Below, in pieces: positions 40,952 through 49,049 of a stretch of DNA of 64,000 bases (positions are counted from its first letter, which is position 1; each line of letters starts with the position of its first letter). This stretch comes from Salipiger mucosus DSM 16094 (GTDB taxonomy: Bacteria; Pseudomonadota; Alphaproteobacteria; Rhodobacterales; Rhodobacteraceae), in assembly GCF_000442255.1 (NCBI RefSeq), contig NZ_KE557273.1:614662-678661 (forward strand), written 5' to 3'. A program made the translations under genes and the position numbers. The notes under the pieces were generated by a model, which was not told the origin of the DNA, made no database searches, and saw nothing but the letters and a program-made list of their open reading frames with translations.

Positions 40952-41889
40952 CCAACCCCTTCGCCAAACCCTGGATCTGGTCCTGGGTCGCCGCCGCGCT
41001 GGCCTTCGCGCTGACGCTGGGGCTGACCTCCGGCCGCGGCGCGGGCGAGCTGGCCTATGCCGCGCTCAGCTTCGGGGCCTTCGCCGCCATCGTCGGGCTG
41101 GGGCAGATGCTGGTCATCACGCTCGGCCCCGGCAACGTGGACCTGTCGATCCCCGCCACCATGACGCTCTCGGCCACGCTCGCGCTCAAGGCCATGGGCT
41201 CGGACGAGGGCACGGCGCTGCTGGGCCTCGTCGTGGCGCTGGGCGCGGGCCTTGGCGCGGGCCTCGCCAACTACGCGCTCATCTTCCTGCTGCGCCTGCC
41301 GCCCATCATCGCCACGCTCGCCGCCTCGCTGGTCTACCAGTCGTTCGCGATCTGGTCGAACCGGGGCCTGCGCATCAAGCCGCCCGAGGGGCTGGCCGAT
41401 TTCGCCACCGGCCGCTTCCTCGGCCTGCCCAACGTCGCATGGGTCGGCCTCGCGCTCGCCATCGTGGTCTGGGTCGTGCTCGAACGCTCGGTCTGGGGCC
41501 GCTGGCTGCTGGCCACGGGGCAGCAGATGCGCGTCGCCCGCCTCGCCGGTGTCCCGGTCGAGCTGGTGCGCGCCAGCACCTACGTCACCGTCGCCGTCTT
41601 CGCCGCGCTCTCGGGCTACCTGCTCGCCAGCTTCTCCGGCGGCGCCGCGCTCAACATGGGCACCGAGTACCTGCTCATGTCCATCGCCGTGGTCGTCATC
41701 GGCGGCACCTCCATCGCGGGGGGCTACTCCAACGTGCCCGGCGTCTGGGGCGCGGCGCTCTTCATGTTCCTCGTGGTCTCGATGCTCAACAGCTACGGGG
41801 CGGGCGCGGGCGTGCGCAACGTGCTCACCGGGGCCATCATCATCGCCATCGTCATCGCCGCCAGCACGAAGAAAAGGGGTCGCGCATGA
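40948..41889 (+). CDS. sugar ABC transporter permease 2
   Basis: This 313-residue RbsC-like permease has the segment LGPGNVDLSIPATMTLSATLAL (about 55-75), LPPIIATLAASLVYQSFAI and the coupling loop LLATGQQMRVARLAGVPVELVRA. The last helices read MSIAVVVIGGTSIAGGYSNVPGVWGAAL. It is paired with permease 1 and overlaps both neighbours by 4 bp. The two permeases are clearly diverged from each other, suggesting an asymmetric channel. Confidence 0.9.
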   Translation: MTNPFAKPWIWSWVAAALAFALTLGLTSGRGAGELAYAALSFGAFAAIVGLGQMLVITLGPGNVDLSIPATMTLSATLALKAMGSDEGTALLGLVVALGAGLGAGLANYALIFLLRLPPIIATLAASLVYQSFAIWSNRGLRIKPPEGLADFATGRFLGLPNVAWVGLALAIVVWVVLERSVWGRWLLATGQQMRVARLAGVPVELVRASTYVTVAVFAALSGYLLASFSGGAALNMGTEYLLMSIAVVVIGGTSIAGGYSNVPGVWGAALFMFLVVSMLNSYGAGAGVRNVLTGAIIIAIVIAASTKKRGRA

Positions 41890-42812
41890 TCACCCTGCCG
41901 CCGCATCTCGACATCCACGACGACCGCTTCTCGGCGCTGGTCCACCCCATGTCGACCCTCGACATGATCGCCGAGGGCTTCACCTGGACCGAGGGGCCGG
42001 TCTGGTTCGGCGACCGCGACTGCCTGCTCTTCTCCGACATCCCCAGCCAGCGCATCCTGCGCTGGTCCGAGACCGAGGGCCTCTCGACCTACCGCGCGGG
42101 CAGCGAATTCAACAACGGCAACACCCGCGACCGCGAGGGGCGACTCGTCGGCTGCCGCCACGGCATGCGCGACGTGGTCCGCACCGAGCATGACGGCTCG
42201 CTCACCGTGCTGGCGGACAGCCACGAGGGCAGGCGCCTCAACTCGCCCAACGACGTGGTGGTCAGCTCGGACGGCGCGGTCTGGTTCACCGACCCGACCT
42301 ACGGCATCATCTCGAACTTCGAGGGTTACCGCAGCACGCCCGAGCAATCGGCGCACCACGTCTTCCGCCTCTCCCCCGAGGGCGAGCTGCGCGCCGTGGT
42401 CTCGGACTTCACCCAGCCCAACGGCCTGTGCTTCTCGCCCGACGAGCGGCGGCTCTACATCGCCGAAAGCGGGTCGAGCCACGACGACAGCGTGCCCTCG
42501 GTCATCCGGCAGTTCGACGTCGAGGGCGGCCGCCTCACCGACGCCGGCGTCTTCGCCACGATCGACCGCGGGTTGCCCGACGGGATGCGCTGCGACGTGA
42601 TGGGCAACCTCTGGTCCTCGGCCGCCGACGGGGTGCACTGCTTTGCCCCCGACGGCACGCTGCTGGGCAAGATCCTCGTGCCGCAGGTGGTCTCGAACCT
42701 CTGCTTCGGCGGCCCCGACGGGCAGCGCATGTTCATCACCGCCACCCGCGCGGTCTACCGCGTCTTCGTCGACGTGAAGGGCGCCGAACCCTGGACGCGC
42801 GGCCGGGGCTAG
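41886..42812 (+). CDS. SMP-30/gluconolactonase family lactonase
   Basis: This 308-residue six-bladed beta-propeller of the SMP-30/LRE family binds one divalent metal and opens sugar lactones. Visible features are the entry FTWTEGPVWFGDRDCLLFSDIP with the metal Glu, LNSPNDVVVSSDGAVWFTDPTYGI with the Asn ligand, and GLPDGMRCDVMGNLWSS with the metal Asp. It is the last gene of the ABC operon (ATGA overlap). The imported sugar may thus be oxidised to a lactone; no matching sugar dehydrogenase is in the operon. Confidence 0.88.
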   Translation: MITLPPHLDIHDDRFSALVHPMSTLDMIAEGFTWTEGPVWFGDRDCLLFSDIPSQRILRWSETEGLSTYRAGSEFNNGNTRDREGRLVGCRHGMRDVVRTEHDGSLTVLADSHEGRRLNSPNDVVVSSDGAVWFTDPTYGIISNFEGYRSTPEQSAHHVFRLSPEGELRAVVSDFTQPNGLCFSPDERRLYIAESGSSHDDSVPSVIRQFDVEGGRLTDAGVFATIDRGLPDGMRCDVMGNLWSSAADGVHCFAPDGTLLGKILVPQVVSNLCFGGPDGQRMFITATRAVYRVFVDVKGAEPWTRGRG

Positions 42813-42833
42813 GGCCCCGCCGCCGCCCGCGCC

Positions 42834-42853
42834 CCGGGGGCTCAGGCCCCCGG
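42834..42853. terminator. hairpin between convergent lactonase and amidase genes
   Basis: CCGGGGGC (42834-42841) and GCCCCCGG (42846-42853) form an 8-bp stem with a TCAG loop containing the amidase stop. It lies between convergent operons and likely serves as a shared terminator. Confidence 0.45.
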
Positions 42854-44179
42854 CGCCGCGTCGAGCGCCTCCGCCACCGACAGCAGCATCTCCTCGCCGC
42901 CGGCATCGCCCACCAGCTGCATGCCCACCGGCAGGCCCCCGTCCGGCCCGGCCGGAAAGGCCAGCCCCGGCAGACCCGCCGCGTTGACCCAGCCGGTATA
43001 GACCGCGTGCCCGCGCGGGCCGACCTCGGCCCCGTCGATGCGCGCCGGAAAGACCTCGGCCGCGGGCCAGGGCGGGGCGGCCGCCGTGGGCATCAGCACC
43101 GCGTCGACCCCCCAGAGCCCGCGCACCGCCTCGCGCAGCGCGAAGACCCGCGTCAGCGCCTCGTAGAGCGTCACCGCGCTCACCTCCGCGCCGCGCTTCG
43201 CCATGTCGCGGTATTTCTCCGCCGCCGCCTCCAGCACCGGCGGATCGCGCCAGGCAAGGTGCGCCAGCCCGATCTCGGCCATCTGGCTCCAGACCTCGTT
43301 CAGCGGCCCGAGGTCCAGCGGCAGCGCGCCCTCCTGCACCGCGTGCCCGAGGCCCCGCAGCCGTTCCACCGTCGCGGCAAAGGCCGCGCGGATGCCCGCG
43401 TCGCAGGGCGCGTCGCCGATCACCGGCACCGCGAGGATGCGCAGCGGCCCCCCGGGCGCCCGCCGGGTCCGGCCCGACAGCACCGCGTGGAACAGCGACA
43501 GGTCCCGCGCCGAGCGCGTGATCGGCCCCACCGTCTCGAAATCCAGCAGCACCTGCGGCAGCCCGCCGCCGCGCCGCACCGTGCCGATGCCGGGCTTCAG
43601 CCCCCAGAGGCCGGTATAGCCCGCCGGCCGCCGGATCGAGCCGCCGCCGTCGGTCCCCAGCCCCGCCACCGCCATGCCGGCGGCCACCGCGGCCACGACG
43701 CCGCCCGAGGAGCCGCCCGGCGTCAGCGCCGGGTCGACCGGGTTGCGCGTCACGCCATAGGTCATGTTCGCGGTATAGCCCTCGACCGCGAACTCCGGCG
43801 TGTTGCCCTTGCCCAGCACGATGGCCCCCGCCGCGCGCAGTGCCGCCACCGGCAGCTCGTCGTGCTCCGGCACCCGCCGGCCCAGCTCGGCATTGCCCCA
43901 GGCGGCGGGCAGCCCCGCCGAGACCAGGTTGTCCTTCACGATCACCGGAACCCCGTCCAGCGGCCCGGCGGGCGCGCCCCCGGCCCAGCGGTCCCGCGCG
44001 GCCCGCGCCTGCTCCAGCGCGTCCTCCGCACGGGCGGAAAAGGCGTTCAACTCGGGCTCCAGCCGCTCGATCCGCGCCAGGTGCGCCTCCACCGCCGCCA
44101 CCGGGTCGCTCCGCCCGGCGCGGTAGTCCGCCAGCAGCGCGGTGGCGTCGGGGCTCTCTGCCAGGTCGCGCGGGCTCAT
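42842..44179 (-). CDS. amidase signature family hydrolase
   Basis: This 445-residue amidase has the complete Ser-cisSer-Lys triad: Lys82 (GVPVIVKDN), Ser157 (TPGGSSGG) and nucleophile Ser181 (GTDGGGSIRRPA). It hydrolyses a carboxamide to an acid plus ammonia in the cytoplasm. The start overlaps the DctM stop (ATGA at 44176-44179), making it the last gene of a P-Q-M-amidase operon; the TRAP-imported compound is the likely substrate. A maleate isomerase-like gene is 3 kb upstream on the same strand, so a maleamate-like amide is one possibility. Confidence 0.88.
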   Translation of the reverse strand: MSPRDLAESPDATALLADYRAGRSDPVAAVEAHLARIERLEPELNAFSARAEDALEQARAARDRWAGGAPAGPLDGVPVIVKDNLVSAGLPAAWGNAELGRRVPEHDELPVAALRAAGAIVLGKGNTPEFAVEGYTANMTYGVTRNPVDPALTPGGSSGGVVAAVAAGMAVAGLGTDGGGSIRRPAGYTGLWGLKPGIGTVRRGGGLPQVLLDFETVGPITRSARDLSLFHAVLSGRTRRAPGGPLRILAVPVIGDAPCDAGIRAAFAATVERLRGLGHAVQEGALPLDLGPLNEVWSQMAEIGLAHLAWRDPPVLEAAAEKYRDMAKRGAEVSAVTLYEALTRVFALREAVRGLWGVDAVLMPTAAAPPWPAAEVFPARIDGAEVGPRGHAVYTGWVNAAGLPGLAFPAGPDGGLPVGMQLVGDAGGEEMLLSVAEALDAAPGA

Positions 44180-45477
44180 CGTCCGATCGCTCCGGGCAGC
44201 CATGTCGCCAGCGCGGGCCACAGGATCAGCGCCGAGGTGAAGAGCAGCATCAGCACCGCGTAGGGCACCGCGCCCGCGATCACATCGGTAAAGGGCCCCC
44301 GGTCGCTGCGCACCCCGTGCACCACGTAGAGGTTCATCCCCACCGGCGGCGTGATCATCCCCAGCTCGCACATGAGCACCACGAAGATGCCGAACCAGAC
44401 CGGGTCGATCCCCGCGCTCACCACGATGGGCACCACGATCGGGATCGTCAGCACCTGCATCGAGAGCACGTCCATGAACATCCCCAGCACGAGGTAGAAG
44501 ACCATCAGCGCGAACAGAAGCTCCACCGGCGTCAGCCCCAGCCCGTCGACCCAGGCCGACATCACCCCGGTGATCCCGCCAAGCGCCAGCGTCACGTTCA
44601 GCGTGAAGGCCGCCACGATGATGAGCAGGATCATCCCCGTGGTCTTGGCGGTCTTGCGGAAGCACAGGTCGAGAAAGGCCATGTTCAGCCGGCCCTCGTA
44701 CCAGACGAACCCCAGCGCCACCATCACGGCCAGCGCCGCGCTCTCGGTCGGCGTCGCGATCCCGAGGTAGATCGACCCCATCACGATCAGGAAGACCGTC
44801 GCGGCGGGCACGAGGTGCTTCAGCGCGCGCAGCTTCACGTCCATCGGCACATGCGCGTCCTCGAAGGCCCCGCCCGGCGCCAGGATGTCCTGCGCGGCGA
44901 TGAAGACCATGAAAGGCAGCGTCAGCAGGAGGCCGGGCACGATCCCCGCGATGAAGAGCTGCCCCACCGAGACGCTCGCCAGCGAGCCGTAGACCAGCAG
45001 GTTCACCGACGGCGGGATCAGGATCCCCAGCGTGCCGCCGGCGGCCAGCGAGCCGAGCGAGCGGGCTGGCCGGTAGCGGCGTTCGGTCAGCGCGGGCAGG
45101 GCGACCGTGCCCACCGTGGCGGCCGTCGCCACCGACGAGCCCGAGGTCGCCGCGAAGAGCGAACAGCAGCCGATGTTGGTGTGCAGCAGCCCGCCGGGCA
45201 GCCGCCCCAGCCACAGCGCCAGCGCGCCGTACATCCGGTCCGCCAGCCCCGAGCGCAGCAGCAGCTCGCCCAGCAGGATGAAGAGCGGGATGGCCGTCAG
45301 CACCGGCTCGTTCGAGGTGCCCCAGAGCACCGGCCCCATGCTCTTCAGCAGCACCGGCCCGTAGAGGATCATGCCCCCCGCGACGCCCATGGCGACCATC
45401 ACGGTGGCGACCGGCAGCCCGGCCAGCAGAAGCCCCATCATCACGATGAAGCCGACGAAGACGTCGATGATACCCAT
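44176..45477 (-). CDS. TRAP transporter large permease subunit (DctM-type), system 3
   Basis: This 433-residue, about 12-helix permease has IPLFILLGELLLRSGLADRMYGAL, SLFAATSGSSVATAATVGTVALP, GILIPPSVNLLVYGSLA, GIATPTESAALAV and LGMITPPVGMNLYVVHG. It resembles the FcbT3/DctM group and is not close to systems 1 and 2. The start is 2 bp after the DctQ stop. Confidence 0.92.
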   Translation of the reverse strand: MGIIDVFVGFIVMMGLLLAGLPVATVMVAMGVAGGMILYGPVLLKSMGPVLWGTSNEPVLTAIPLFILLGELLLRSGLADRMYGALALWLGRLPGGLLHTNIGCCSLFAATSGSSVATAATVGTVALPALTERRYRPARSLGSLAAGGTLGILIPPSVNLLVYGSLASVSVGQLFIAGIVPGLLLTLPFMVFIAAQDILAPGGAFEDAHVPMDVKLRALKHLVPAATVFLIVMGSIYLGIATPTESAALAVMVALGFVWYEGRLNMAFLDLCFRKTAKTTGMILLIIVAAFTLNVTLALGGITGVMSAWVDGLGLTPVELLFALMVFYLVLGMFMDVLSMQVLTIPIVVPIVVSAGIDPVWFGIFVVLMCELGMITPPVGMNLYVVHGVRSDRGPFTDVIAGAVPYAVLMLLFTSALILWPALATWLPGAIGR

Positions 45478-45479
45478 GT

Positions 45480-46034
45480 TCAGCGTTCCTTCAGCTGGTC
45501 GAGCTCTTCCGAGAGCTCGTCCTCGGCGGACTTGGGATTGAATTCCTCGGCCAGCCGCCGGTGCCGTCCGGTCACGAACAGCCGCGTCGCGCGGCCCGCC
45601 ATGACGAAGGAGCACAGCGCGAAGACCGCCAGCCCCGCGTACCAGGCCGACTGCGGCCAGATCAGCGGCGTGCGCCAGGGCGTCGCGGCGGTCGAGCCAT
45701 AGGCCAGCGTGTCCGAGATCACGAACCAGCCCACGTAGAGGAAGAAGAGCCCCAGCACCCCCAGCGAGATCACCGAGAGCCAGTCGACCAGCGCCTGCAG
45801 CTTCACCGGGAAGCGCGCGTGCAGCACGTCGATGCGGATATGCGCGCGGTCGATCATCGCGACGATGAAGGCCAGCGAGGCCCCCAGCGCCAGCACGTAG
45901 CCCCCGAGCTCGTCGGCGCCCTGCAGCGAGGTGTTGAAAAGCTTCCGAAGCGCCGTCTCCAGCGCGACGAAAGCGGAAAGGAACAGCATCGCCCATCCGA
46001 AGAGGCGGCTGATCCAGGTGGCGAGGCGGTCCAT
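45480..46034 (-). CDS. TRAP transporter small membrane subunit (DctQ-type), system 3
   Basis: This 184-residue protein has four membrane helices (about 10-28, 46-62, 84-104 and 128-147) and a charged C-terminal tail (RRLAEEFNPKSAEDELSEELDQL). The family segment SLQGADELGGYVLALGASLAFIVAMIDRAHIRIDVL is visible. It is separated from its receptor gene by a 107-bp gap with two hairpins. Confidence 0.88.
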   Translation of the reverse strand: MDRLATWISRLFGWAMLFLSAFVALETALRKLFNTSLQGADELGGYVLALGASLAFIVAMIDRAHIRIDVLHARFPVKLQALVDWLSVISLGVLGLFFLYVGWFVISDTLAYGSTAATPWRTPLIWPQSAWYAGLAVFALCSFVMAGRATRLFVTGRHRRLAEEFNPKSAEDELSEELDQLKER

Positions 46035-46071
46035 GTCCCGTTCCTTCTTCTGGCTGGAAATATCCCGGGGT

Positions 46072-46134
46072 GCGGGGCAGCGCCCCGCCGGCCCGAAGGG
46101 CCGTCCGCGCGCGCCGCCAAGGGCGCGCGCGGAC
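46072..46134 (-). terminator. two hairpins after TRAP receptor, system 3
   Basis: Reading on the minus strand, the first hairpin is a perfect 13-bp stem (46122-46134 with 46103-46115, 6-nt loop), 7 bp after the receptor stop. The second is GCGGGGC-AGC-GCCCCGC (46072-46088) within a 46050-46096 block resembling the element at 17411-17470. DctQ starts downstream, so this probably lowers expression of the membrane genes. Confidence 0.6.
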
Positions 46135-46141
46135 CGTCAGG

Positions 46142-47173
46142 TCACATGTTCATGTCGCTGCCGACGGTCTCGAGCCAGGCCTCCGAGCAGCCCGGGTTGA
46201 CCGCGTCGCAGACCTCCTTCCACGCCGGGAACGAGACGTTGGGCACGGCGGTGCCGACCAGCTCCTTGTCCTCGGCGGTGGGCTCGACCAGCGTCAGGTC
46301 GTACATCGTGCCGGTCTCGCAGGGCTCGGTGCCGGTGTTGCAGTTCACTGCGTCCACGAAGAGCTCTTCCGAGTAGTCCCAGATCCGCCCCACGAGGCTG
46401 TCGAAGGCGCCCTGCAGCTTCTCCTGCTCCTCGGGCGACATGGCGTTCCAGGTGTCGAGGTTGATGCCGTAGCCGTTCATCGCCAGCTGGAAGGCGATCG
46501 GCAGGGTGAAGCTGCTGACCTCGGGCCAGCCGGCCGAGTTGGCCGAGGAGGGGCCGGTGATCGCGCAGTCCACCACGCCGCGCGCCAGCGACTGCTGCAC
46601 CTCCGGGAAGCCGATCGGCACCGGCGTGCCGCCGACGAGGCTCACGAACTCGGCGAGGTTCTGGTCGTAGACCCGCACCTTCAGCCCCTCGAGGTCCGCC
46701 AGCGAGCCGATCTCGGGCTCGCAGAACAGCACCTGCGGGCCGAAGGGCCAGACGCCCAGCAGCTTGGTATTGAACTTCGCCTGCAGCTGCTCGTCGACCA
46801 CGGGCGCAAAGGCCTCGACGGTCTCGCGGCCGGTCTCGTAGTCGGGGTTCAGCCCCACGAGGTCGAGGCCCAGGATCGTCGGCTCGTCGCGCGACACCTG
46901 GCTCAGGCGCAGCGAGACGATGTCGAAGAGTCCGTCCTTGAGGATGCGCAGCTGCTCGGTGTCCTTGATGCCGGTCACGTCGACGGGCTGGTAGTCGGCC
47001 GTGTAGCCCTCGAGGCCGGTTTCCTCGGCGAAGTTCTCGAAGAAGGGCTGCTCCACGTTCTCCTGGATGAGGCCGGTGGCGACGGGCTGGCCCATCACGC
47101 GCAGGCTTTCGGCGCCGGCAGGCACGGCGAGGACGGCCAGCGCCGCGGCGCCGGTTGCGATCTTGTGGATCAT
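46142..47173 (-). CDS. TRAP transporter substrate-binding protein (DctP-type), system 3
   Basis: This 343-residue periplasmic receptor has a signal peptide ending near PAGA|ESLR (residue 21). The binding-region pattern is SLADLEGLKVRVYDQNLAEFVSLVGGTPVPIGFPEVQQSLARGVVDCAITG-like (Arg in KVRV). Two Cys-x8-Cys-style pairs (VNCNTGTEPC; CDAVNPGC) near the C-terminus suggest disulfides. It differs clearly from systems 1, 2 and 4. It is the first gene of the P-Q-M-amidase operon and follows the maleate isomerase-like gene by 39 bp, so all five may form one transcript. Confidence 0.88.
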   Translation of the reverse strand: MIHKIATGAAALAVLAVPAGAESLRVMGQPVATGLIQENVEQPFFENFAEETGLEGYTADYQPVDVTGIKDTEQLRILKDGLFDIVSLRLSQVSRDEPTILGLDLVGLNPDYETGRETVEAFAPVVDEQLQAKFNTKLLGVWPFGPQVLFCEPEIGSLADLEGLKVRVYDQNLAEFVSLVGGTPVPIGFPEVQQSLARGVVDCAITGPSSANSAGWPEVSSFTLPIAFQLAMNGYGINLDTWNAMSPEEQEKLQGAFDSLVGRIWDYSEELFVDAVNCNTGTEPCETGTMYDLTLVEPTAEDKELVGTAVPNVSFPAWKEVCDAVNPGCSEAWLETVGSDMNM

Positions 47174-47212
47174 GTCTTGGTCTCCTTGGGTCGGTGTCTG
47201 TCGTTACTGTGG

Positions 47213-47980
47213 TCAGGTCGGACTTGTTACGGCCGGAACCGCGAGGCGCCCGAAGACGCTCCCCCAGCCGGTCACGCGGGCGGGGTCGAGCCCCGTTTCC
47301 CGCAGGCAATGCGCCGCCGTGACGGCGACGGAATCGAGCACCGGGATCCCGGTCTCGGTCTCGATGCGTTCCGCGACGGGGGCGCCGCGGAAATTCGTGC
47401 AGACGACGGCGATGGCGTCGGGCTTCGCCTCGGCCACCTGCTCGATCATCGCGCCCACCTGCGCGGGCGGGTAGGTGGCGAAGCTGTAGTTGCCCTTGTC
47501 GTCCAGCCGCGCGCTCGCGGTGACCTCGATGCCCTGCGCGGCGTAGGTCTCGATCATCCGCCGCTCGATGTCGGCGATGTAGGGCGTTACCAGCCCCAGC
47601 CGCCGCACCTGCATCGCCCGGAAGAGCGCGTCGTAGGCCAGCACGGTCGAGGTCGCGGGCACGCCCGTCCGCTCGGTGATCGCGGCGCAGAGCGCGCGGT
47701 CCTTCTCCAGCCCCAGCCAGCTCGCCGAGGTGCCGTTCCAGCAGATCAGCGCGGGCTCGGCCTCGGCCAGACGCTCGGCGGCCTCCAGGATCGGCTCCGG
47801 CGTGAACTGCGATTGCGAGGCCTCCGACATCGAGATCTCGACCACCCGGAAGCGCCCGAAATGCGCGCTCGCCGCCTCGCCGAAGGGCGCCAGCATGGCC
47901 GAGGTGTAAGGCTCGAGCACGGTGTTGGACGAGGGCGTCAGCATGCCGATGCGGCGGCCGTCGACGGGGGCGTAGGTCAT
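47213..47980 (-). CDS. maleate isomerase / Asp-Glu racemase superfamily enzyme
   Basis: This 255-residue protein opens with GMLTPSSNTVLEPYT, the maleate isomerase-like motif (Asn19-Thr20 region). It carries both Cys of the superfamily, Cys80 (LICWNGTSAS) and Cys194 (VVCTNFRGA), matching the two-Cys arrangement of maleate cis-trans isomerase rather than the single Cys of arylmalonate decarboxylase. It would isomerise a cis-dicarboxylate or racemise an alpha-substituted acid. I chose the ATG at 47980 because the family N-terminus begins there. It is divergent from the LysR gene and leads the TRAP-amidase operon. Confidence 0.82.
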   Translation of the reverse strand: MTYAPVDGRRIGMLTPSSNTVLEPYTSAMLAPFGEAASAHFGRFRVVEISMSEASQSQFTPEPILEAAERLAEAEPALICWNGTSASWLGLEKDRALCAAITERTGVPATSTVLAYDALFRAMQVRRLGLVTPYIADIERRMIETYAAQGIEVTASARLDDKGNYSFATYPPAQVGAMIEQVAEAKPDAIAVVCTNFRGAPVAERIETETGIPVLDSVAVTAAHCLRETGLDPARVTGWGSVFGRLAVPAVTSPT

Positions 47981-48003
47981 GGTCTCGGTCGGTCCCTCTG
48001 CTT

Positions 48004-48080
48004 GGGTTTCACAAACCCTAGCGAGGCGTTGAATTGCCATCCATGGCAAAATGAGTAATGCTGCGTTCTCGAATCGAGAA
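48004..48080. promoter_or_regulatory. three palindromes in the LysR/isomerase divergent promoter
   Basis: Three perfect dyads occur in 77 bp: GGGTTT-CAC-AAACCC (48004-48018), TTGCCAT-CC-ATGGCAA (48034-48049) and TTCTCGA-A-TCGAGAA (48066-48080). The second fits a LysR T-N11-A box. Spacing between centres is about 30 bp (three turns), as for LysR recall and activation sites. Confidence 0.6.
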
Positions 48081-48101
48081 TGCAAAACAGGGCGATCCTG
48101 C

Positions 48102-49049
48102 ATGAATTTTCACCTCGTTCCGCGCCCTCTGCTCTATGTCGAGGCGGTTGCCGAACACGGATCGGTCCAGGCCGCCTCGCGGGCGCTGGGAATCGCCGCA
48201 TCGGCCATCGACCGGCACATCAAGTCGCTGGAAGAGGCGAATCGCGCGCCCCTGTTCGAGCGCCTCCCGCGCGGCATGCGCCCCACCGCGGCGGGCGAGG
48301 CGATGGTCGTCATGACCCGCCGCTGGCGCTCGGACGCCGAGCGGCTCGAGACCGACCTGCAGGAGATGCGCGGGCAGGAGCGCGGCAGCGTGCGCCTCGC
48401 CGCGATGGACAGCCTCGCCAACGGCGTGCTCTCGGACCTGCACGCCTGGCTCCGGGACGAGCATCCGCACATCCGCCTGACGCTCGACATCCTCGCGCCG
48501 ACCGAGGCCGCGCGCGAACTCGACGAGGGCACGGTCGAGGTCGCCATGGCCTTCAACATGCCGCGCCTGCGGCACCAGCACGTCGTCTGGACCGAGAAGC
48601 TGCGCTTCGGCTGCATCGTCGCGCCCGGCCATCCGCTGGCCGACAGCGCCGAGACCTCGCTCGCCCGCGTCAGCGGGCATCCCCTCGTGTCGCAAAGCGC
48701 GATCCTGCCCACGCGGCAGTATCTCGACAACCGCTACGCCTGGTTCTTCGCCGAGAACGCGCCTGTCCTCGCCTCGAACTCGCTGCAACTTCTGAAGGGC
48801 GCCCTGCGGCAGGGCGAGGTCGCGATGATCACCTCCGAGCTCGACGTGCTGCCCGAGCTTGCGCGCGGCGAACTGCTGTTCCTGCCGCTCAAGGACAAGG
48901 GCCTCGCATCGCCCACGATCTCGGTGGTGATCGACGCGCGCCGCCCGCTCTCGCGGGCCGCGCGGCTGGTGTCGGAATGTCTCGTCTCGCGCACGCAGAC
49001 CCTGCTGGCCGAGGCGCGCGGCACGCCGCTCAGCCCAGCTGGCAGCTGA
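48102..49049 (+). CDS. LysR family transcriptional regulator
   Basis: This 315-residue regulator has an N-terminal HTH (LLYVEAVAEHGSVQAASRALGIAASAIDRHIKSLE, about 8-42) and an effector domain from about 92. The HTH entry 'FHLVPRPLLYVEAV' and 'LFERLPRGMRPTAAGE' fit the family. The ATG at 48102 is preferred over upstream codons that lie within the operator palindromes. It diverges from the maleate isomerase-like operon, its likely target. Its 3' end overlaps the convergent FAH gene by 20 bp. Confidence 0.88.
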   Translation: MNFHLVPRPLLYVEAVAEHGSVQAASRALGIAASAIDRHIKSLEEANRAPLFERLPRGMRPTAAGEAMVVMTRRWRSDAERLETDLQEMRGQERGSVRLAAMDSLANGVLSDLHAWLRDEHPHIRLTLDILAPTEAARELDEGTVEVAMAFNMPRLRHQHVVWTEKLRFGCIVAPGHPLADSAETSLARVSGHPLVSQSAILPTRQYLDNRYAWFFAENAPVLASNSLQLLKGALRQGEVAMITSELDVLPELARGELLFLPLKDKGLASPTISVVIDARRPLSRAARLVSECLVSRTQTLLAEARGTPLSPAGS

